In this document: positions 59,167-64,000 of the stretch, piece by piece
Layout: each line of letters opens with the position of its first letter
Numbering within the stretch: position 1 is the stretch's first letter
Assembly (NCBI GenBank): GCA_030247885.1
Contig: JAPDRO010000009.1
Span: 310,001 to 374,000, forward strand
DNA: 64,000 nt
Source of the DNA: Taxawa tesnikishii (nom. ined.)
Taxonomy: Eukaryota; Ascomycota; Dothideomycetes; Dothideales
Direction: 5' to 3'
The notes under the pieces: generated by a model
The model's input: the letters and a program-made list of their open reading frames with translations, nothing else
The model's database searches: none
Told to the model about the DNA's origin: nothing
Program-made: the position numbers and the translations under genes

Positions 59167-61083
59167 CTACGGAACTTCCCCATCCTCATCGTCACCACCA
59201 AATCCAAAGCTAAACCCGCCAGCGCTCTCGCCGTCTTCCTCCTTTCCCTTGCCTGTCAGCTCCTCCCACCGCCCCCTCTTCCCCTTACCGTCCCTCTCCA
59301 ACTTCTCCAACGCCTCGGTCAAAGCCTCCGGCTCCTTTCTCCTCAACTCCTCTACGAACAAACCATACGGATCCTCAACGCTATCCGCAAACCCACTAAT
59401 GCTGTCCTTTTGATCCCGTAAGAATGCAAGTACGTCCTTAAGATTCCGTCTTGGGACGAAGTTCTGCGTCAGAGCAATGCTCTCCTCGAGGTTAACGACC
59501 AGGTGATACCATCCCGCCGGCACGTACAGCATCTCGCCCTCCTCACAGATAGCCTCGATACAGCCTGGTGTGTGTCGGGCTTCTGCGTGAAAGCCCAGAA
59601 GCCACTCAGCGATGCTCAGAGGGCTGGTGACTTCGCTCTGATCCTCGGAGACGAAGACGCCTGGCGGCGGTGGAAAATTCGAGGAGGATGGAAACATAAT
59701 CCAGTACTTACGCCCACGAAGGACTGCGTTCCAGGCGCACGTTCCGTTCGGGTCTTTGTGGAAGGTCGATCCAGAACGTGCGGGCCCAATGATAAGCCAG
59801 CGGTGGTGGGGACGCTGATCGCCCAGGACGGAGAAGAGGTCCTGCTTTGGGCCAAAGCAGGTCGGTGGCCAGTATGCGACCGTACGTGCATCGTGATCCG
59901 AGCGATAGCCTGGCTTGACGGTTTTCTCAGAGTTTGGATAGTAAAAAGGAACGCTAGTGCAGTGTGTACCAACGATGCGATCCTTCAGTTCGGAAAAGGA
60001 ACGCTCGTAAAGTCGCGCCTTGGTCGGTTCAGGTACCTTGACTTGCATCTTCTCGGCAAAGGAGTGGTCAAACAGGTACAAGGGTGACTCATCGCTGCTG
60101 CTGCGCATGTACTCAACGTAGCTCCGGAAAGGCCAGTCTACGGATTCGGCACGGAAGGGCACATCGGCGTATTTTGAAAGCAAGTAGTCGACAGACCAGT
60201 GTTCGTACGCAGCCCAGCGGTGTGGAGGGCTTGTGACAATGAAGGGGTATTGCCAACAAGCTCCTCAGTAAGATCTTCGTACCGCATGATCTGGTTGCGC
60301 TCGGGAATGTTGGTCACAAATGGCTCAAGCGAAACATGGGCGCAGAAAAAGGGTCGGTGAAGTGCGTCGGAGAAAAGGTTGCTGCAGTCAACTCTCGGTT
60401 CTTGTGATTGAGGCTGGGAGAGATAGGTAGAGCGCCATGTGCCATGCCATGAGAAAGAAGAGGGGGCAGACCTACGAATCTCTCAGCCTACTGTTTTTGC
60501 ATATTCTATTGTGCTCGACAGACAGGGCACATAGGAAGTGTCTTCAGATCTGGTGGTATCTGAGCATGCAACGTTCCATAACAGCACCTCTGGAGGTGCT
60601 TGTATGCACCGCAACGGGCGAACTGATAATCTCGGAAGCCTCGTGCCACCCGAGCCCTCCATCTTGAACAACAGCTGTTTCCTATGTGCACGCTCCCGAA
60701 CACACATATGATGGGCACATGGCTAAATGCTGTACTTACTCGAGAAATAAGGTCTTCCATAGTTCCTCGGCTCTCGAGAAGGCGAAAAGTGCTCTGCATG
60801 TGCCACCGAGCTTCAGCAAAGAAGGCGCGTCGAGGTACTCGAGAAGCTGTATCAGAAGCTCGTCCGGAAGCACGGAAAAACTGCCACATGCTGCTTTCAG
60901 ATTGACATTGGAAGTAAATGCGTTACCAGACGGTCGGATGCCCAAAGGATGGCGCCGCACAGCTGTGGATTGCTCTGATTCAGTCGTCGAGTCATCCACC
61001 GATGACTGCAACTTGACTCTCTTGACCGGCCTGGAATGTTCGCTCTGTCTGTACTCGTCAAGGAGGGCGGCTGGTGGAGACAT
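59167..61083 (-). CDS. F-box plus JmjC-domain protein (JMJD6-like cupin)
   Basis: Exon 1 (61083-60740) carries a polar leader and an F-box at about residues 66-114 ('FSVLPDELLIQLLEYLDAPS', 'LGGTCRALFAFSRAEELWKT'). A 268-nt intron (60472-60739, GTAAGT...GTAG) is long for this window. Exon 2 (60471-59167) continues 'SWHGTWRSTYLSQ' and 'PFFCAHVSLEPFVTNIPERN', then the JmjC cupin: 'GSTFHKDPNGTCAWNAVL' with His353 and Asp355, and 'YVPAGWYHLVVNLEESIALT' with His437, the Fe(II) triad. The tail is Glu/Gly-rich. One missing base at 60244-60247 gives 549 aa. This is a predicted Fe(II)/2-oxoglutarate hydroxylase or demethylase tethered to SCF; the substrate is unknown. Confidence 0.85.
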
Positions 61084-61645
61084 GGCTGTACAACGTCGCC
61101 TGCCTACTGTACTCGCACGCGACAATTTTGCCAACGCTTCCGGCGGGACTCGTGCACAGCCGAAGCGTGAAGCCGTGGTTCGAAGCAACTGTATGAAAAG
61201 CCTTTGTGGCGAAAGTCGGCCGCTGTAGTGTTTTACAGGGACCGAGTAATAACAAATGCGGAAAATCGGCTGTCATGGAGCAGGAAACAAGTGGAAGCAT
61301 GAGTCCGCGTTGGAAGCTTTGCCCTTGTGGTTTTTGCCTTCGCCTCTTCACCACGGTCGGGCTACGCACGGGCCACAAACTTTAGCGCGGTCAATGAAGA
61401 AATCTTCCCAAAAGTCCCATATATCTTTCCCTTCCCACGCTGATTGCCTCTGCACATCACACAAACAACAACCTAACCGCTTACACCTAACACACTAGAT
61501 TCTCTGTAACTCTCAACTGCGAGAGTACGGTTTCTAGTCTTTCTACGACTCAGAAAACAGCAAGCGGCGGAATCCGAGCAGGACCACCGCCCCACCAAGC
61601 GACTTTCAGCTCTACAGCGCAAAGCGAAAAACTTCAACCGCAATC
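61084..61645. promoter_or_regulatory. Divergent promoter of the F-box/JmjC gene and eIF4A
   Basis: About 560 bases. The eIF4A side (61430-61645) is rich in pyrimidine tracts and CAAC/CACA-type sequence, as usual upstream of highly expressed fungal genes, and ends in a CAATC-ATG start context. No other gene seen. Confidence 0.55.
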
Positions 61646-63029
61646 ATGGCTGACGCAAAGGGTCTTGAGGACGTTCCCGAGGGTGAGTTATTCGATACTG
61701 CGCATGCCCTCCTCTGCTCTGTTCTCTCTGTCCTGCTCCGGCTGGTCAGGTTGCGCTGCACGGCGCAGCAAAGCGCCCGCTTTCTGAGAATTTGCGAAAC
61801 TGACTGATAACAGGAACCATCGAGTCCAACTACGATGAGATCACCGACTCCTTCGATGCTATGGACCTGAAGCCCGAGCTTCTCCGTGGTGTCTACGCCT
61901 ACGGTTTCGAGCGTCCCTCTGCTATCCAGCAGCGTGCTATCATGCCCGTTATCAAGGGTGAGTTCTACACCGCCAGAAAGAGATTGGGGATTACAACGTA
62001 CTCACACATAATGCAGGCCACGATGTGATTGCCCAGGCCCAATCCGGGACTGGCAAGACCGCCACCTTTTCCATCTCCGTCCTTCAGAAAATCGACCCAT
62101 CCCTCAAGGCTTGCCAGGCCCTCATTCTCGCACCAACCCGTGAGTTGGCTCAGCAGATCCAGAAGGTCGTTGTTGCCATCGGTGACTTCATGAACATTGA
62201 GTGCCACGCTTGCATTGGTGGTACCAACGTTCGTGAGGACATGAAGGCTCTTCAGGAGGGTCCCCAGGTCGTTGTCGGTACTCCCGGCCGTGTCCAGGAC
62301 ATGATCCAGCGCCGTGTTCTGAAGACTGACTCCATGAAAATGTTCGTCTTGGACGAGGCCGATGAGATGCTGTCTCGTGGTTTCACCGAGCAAATCTACG
62401 ACATCTTCCAGCTCCTTCCTCAGTCTACTCAGGTCGTCCTGCTGTCTGCTACCATGCCCCAGGATGTCCTTGAGGTTACCACCAAGTTCATGCGCGACCC
62501 CGTCCGTATCCTGGTGAAGAAGCAGGAACTCACCCTGGAAGGTATCAAGCAGTTCTACATCGCCGTCGAGAAGGAAGAGTGGAAGCTCGACACCCTGTCC
62601 GATCTCTACGAGACTGTCACCATCACCCAGGCTGTCATCTTCTGCAACACCCGCCGCAAGGTCGACTGGCTCACTGATAAGCTGACTGCCCGTGACTTCA
62701 CTGTCTCCGCCATGCACGGTGATATGGAGCAGGCCCAGCGTGATGTTATCATGAAGGAGTTCCGCTCTGGTTCTTCCCGTGTCCTGATCGCCACCGATCT
62801 TCTGGCTCGTGGTATCGACGTTCAGCAGGTTTCCCTGGTCATCAACTACGACTTGCCCGCCAACCGTGAGAACTACATTCACCGTATCGGTCGTGGTGGT
62901 CGTTTCGGTCGTAAGGGTGTTGCCATCAACTTCGTCACTGCTGACGATGTCCGCATGATGCGTGAGATCGAGCAGTTCTACAGCACCCAGATCGAGGAGA
63001 TGCCCATGAACGTTGCTGATCTTATCTAA
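61646..63029 (+). CDS. TIF1: Translation initiation factor eIF4A, DEAD-box RNA helicase
   Basis: ATP-dependent RNA helicase of the eIF4F complex that unwinds mRNA 5' UTRs. Exons 61646-61682, 61814-61957 and 62017-63029 (introns 131 and 59 nt) total 1194 nt, 397 aa, exactly family length. All helicase motifs are present: Q motif '[12 protein letters not shown]', I 'AQSGTGKT', Ia '[10 protein letters not shown]', Ib 'TPGR', II 'DEAD', III 'SAT', IV '[13 protein letters not shown]', V 'ARGIDVQQV' and VI '[13 protein letters not shown]'. Third positions are strongly C-biased (GTC, ATC, CTC), unlike the neighbours, as expected for a highly expressed gene. No frame break. Confidence 0.97.
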
Positions 63030-63796
63030 ACGAATCTTCTGGGAGGACGAGCAGGTAGATCAACGAGTTCGGCAAGGCTTGGAGTGTTGTTGATACCCCA
63101 AGTTGTCAGCGGCGAGCGACTTGATTCCAGGGATATTTCTCGTGTCGTGGAACGCGTCTGCTGAGACGCCATGGACACTTTTACATTCGCATTTCGGCGT
63201 TTGTGCATGCCGTGTCAAAAATGCTTTTCAGTTTCCTTAGAGTAGGACGGGCTGATCTGGGTTCTTCCTTTAATGCAATCAAAATGCTCCATCTTCATTC
63301 CTATGTATCGCCTTTAGGTTCATGTGCATGTATGGTCAGTCCGCTTTACCACAAGATAAGATCGTAGCCACAACAGTTTTGGAGTTCGTTTACATGTAAG
63401 TTCAGTGCCTGTTTGCTTCAGCTGCTGCTACGATCCTGTACATGTACCAGCGTTACCTTAAGCAAGGAGACGAAGGTGCGGTCTTGAGAAGTCTCTGTAG
63501 CAATCACTGTTTGTGAGAAGACCTACGTCGAGCTAGAGACGTACCTTCCGCTTTGGGAAGCTTGCTCCTTCCCTAATCCCGACTGAACACCGGCCCTCCT
63601 TGAACCGACCGACTCCTTTCTTCGTCTCTCTTCCCCCATCATGCATTCGCTCCACTGCCCTGGTCGTCTTGAAGTGTTTTTGCACTGAATCTTGTGTTAC
63701 ATTCCATCCTTGCGACCCCATTACTTATTTCATGCATCGATTTCCAGAACCTTAAGCACCCCATCCTGCCCGGATAGATCTATAGAGCTCTTCATC
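63030..63796. other. 3' UTR of eIF4A and upstream region of the next gene
   Basis: No gene recognised. Pyrimidine-rich sequence at about 63580-63640 may be part of the promoter or 5' UTR of the gene starting at 63797. Confidence 0.5.
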
Positions 63797-64000
63797 ATGG
63801 TGTCAAGGCCCAAAGACTTGGAGGCCCTTCTCTGGGCGTATCAGCTCAAGCGGGAGCACAACTACCTTCTCGAACGAACCACCGCTCTTGAAGCAAGTTC
63901 CAAATCCCAGGATGAGCGCCTCAAGACGGCCGAAGCTGTCGCAGCTAGGATGAAGTCCGCCGACCTGAAACAAATCGCCGTTGATCTGGCGAGTATCCGA
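63797..64000 (+). CDS. N-terminal part of a coiled-coil protein, cut by the window end
   Basis: An ATG at 63797 opens a frame that stays open to base 64000 (68 codons): 'MVSRPKDLEALLWAYQLKRE', then Leu/Glu/Lys/Ala-rich sequence with heptad-like spacing ('KSQDERLKTAEAVAARMKSA'). It looks like the start of a coiled-coil protein. No family can be named from this fragment, and an intron could begin beyond the window. Confidence 0.6.
   Translation, partial: MVSRPKDLEALLWAYQLKREHNYLLERTTALEASSKSQDERLKTAEAVAARMKSADLKQIAVDLASIR

Noticed and set aside
61965-62882. 305-codon minus-strand frame opposite eIF4A
   Set aside because: It mirrors the eIF4A coding exon in an antisense register. Strong C-ending codon bias removes antisense stops, so the open frame is a by-product; its translation (DG-, LL- and HG-rich) has no family motifs.

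Overview
The window looks like ordinary euchromatic DNA from a filamentous ascomycete (Pezizomycotina; class not determinable from the sequence alone). The reasons are: dense protein genes on both strands; short GT-AG introns, mostly 48-65 nt, with CTAAC/CTGAC-like branch points; families typical of this group (PF11951 transcription factors, a fungal rhodopsin-domain membrane protein, neutral trehalase with an RRLS site, a DUF3669 relic); and one AT/TpA-rich island resembling repeat-induced point mutation (RIP).

Layout. 1-15 kb is accessory-like: a 7-TM rhodopsin-domain protein, a Doa1/PLAA homologue, a small secreted protein, the AT-rich island, two tail-to-tail PF11951 regulators (one with a Zn2Cys6 cluster, one without) and a Ser/Pro-rich conserved protein. 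15.8-17 kb holds a badly disrupted DUF3669 gene. 19-37.6 kb is core: a BUD2-type RasGAP, an FHA-domain protein with a tail membrane segment, RNA polymerase III subunit RPC1, GET3 and neutral trehalase. A 3.4-kb gene-poor stretch follows. 41-64 kb is again core: NUP82, CBC2, PDX2, a phosphopantetheinyl transferase, an F-box protein, PET191, an AB-hydrolase lipase, an FMN-binding split-barrel protein, a mitochondrial PPR-type protein, a probable cytochrome oxidase subunit 7, a small F-box-like protein, an F-box/JmjC protein, eIF4A, and the start of a coiled-coil protein that runs off the end.

Several neighbours share short divergent promoters and related jobs: NUP82/CBC2 (capped mRNA and nuclear pore), the PPR protein/COX7 (mitochondrion) and PDX2/PPTase (cofactor supply). 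These links are inferred from position only.

The strongest window-wide signal is technical. More than 20 conserved reading frames break, and every break I could place is explained by one base missing from a short mononucleotide run, mostly G or C. After counting those bases, each gene whose exons I could place has a total coding length divisible by three. This points to systematic homopolymer under-calling in the assembly rather than to pseudogenes or recoding. Only the DUF3669 locus is broken densely enough to look genuinely decayed. I found no CRISPR array, no rRNA or convincing tRNA gene, no intact transposon, and nothing I would call a wholly new system.
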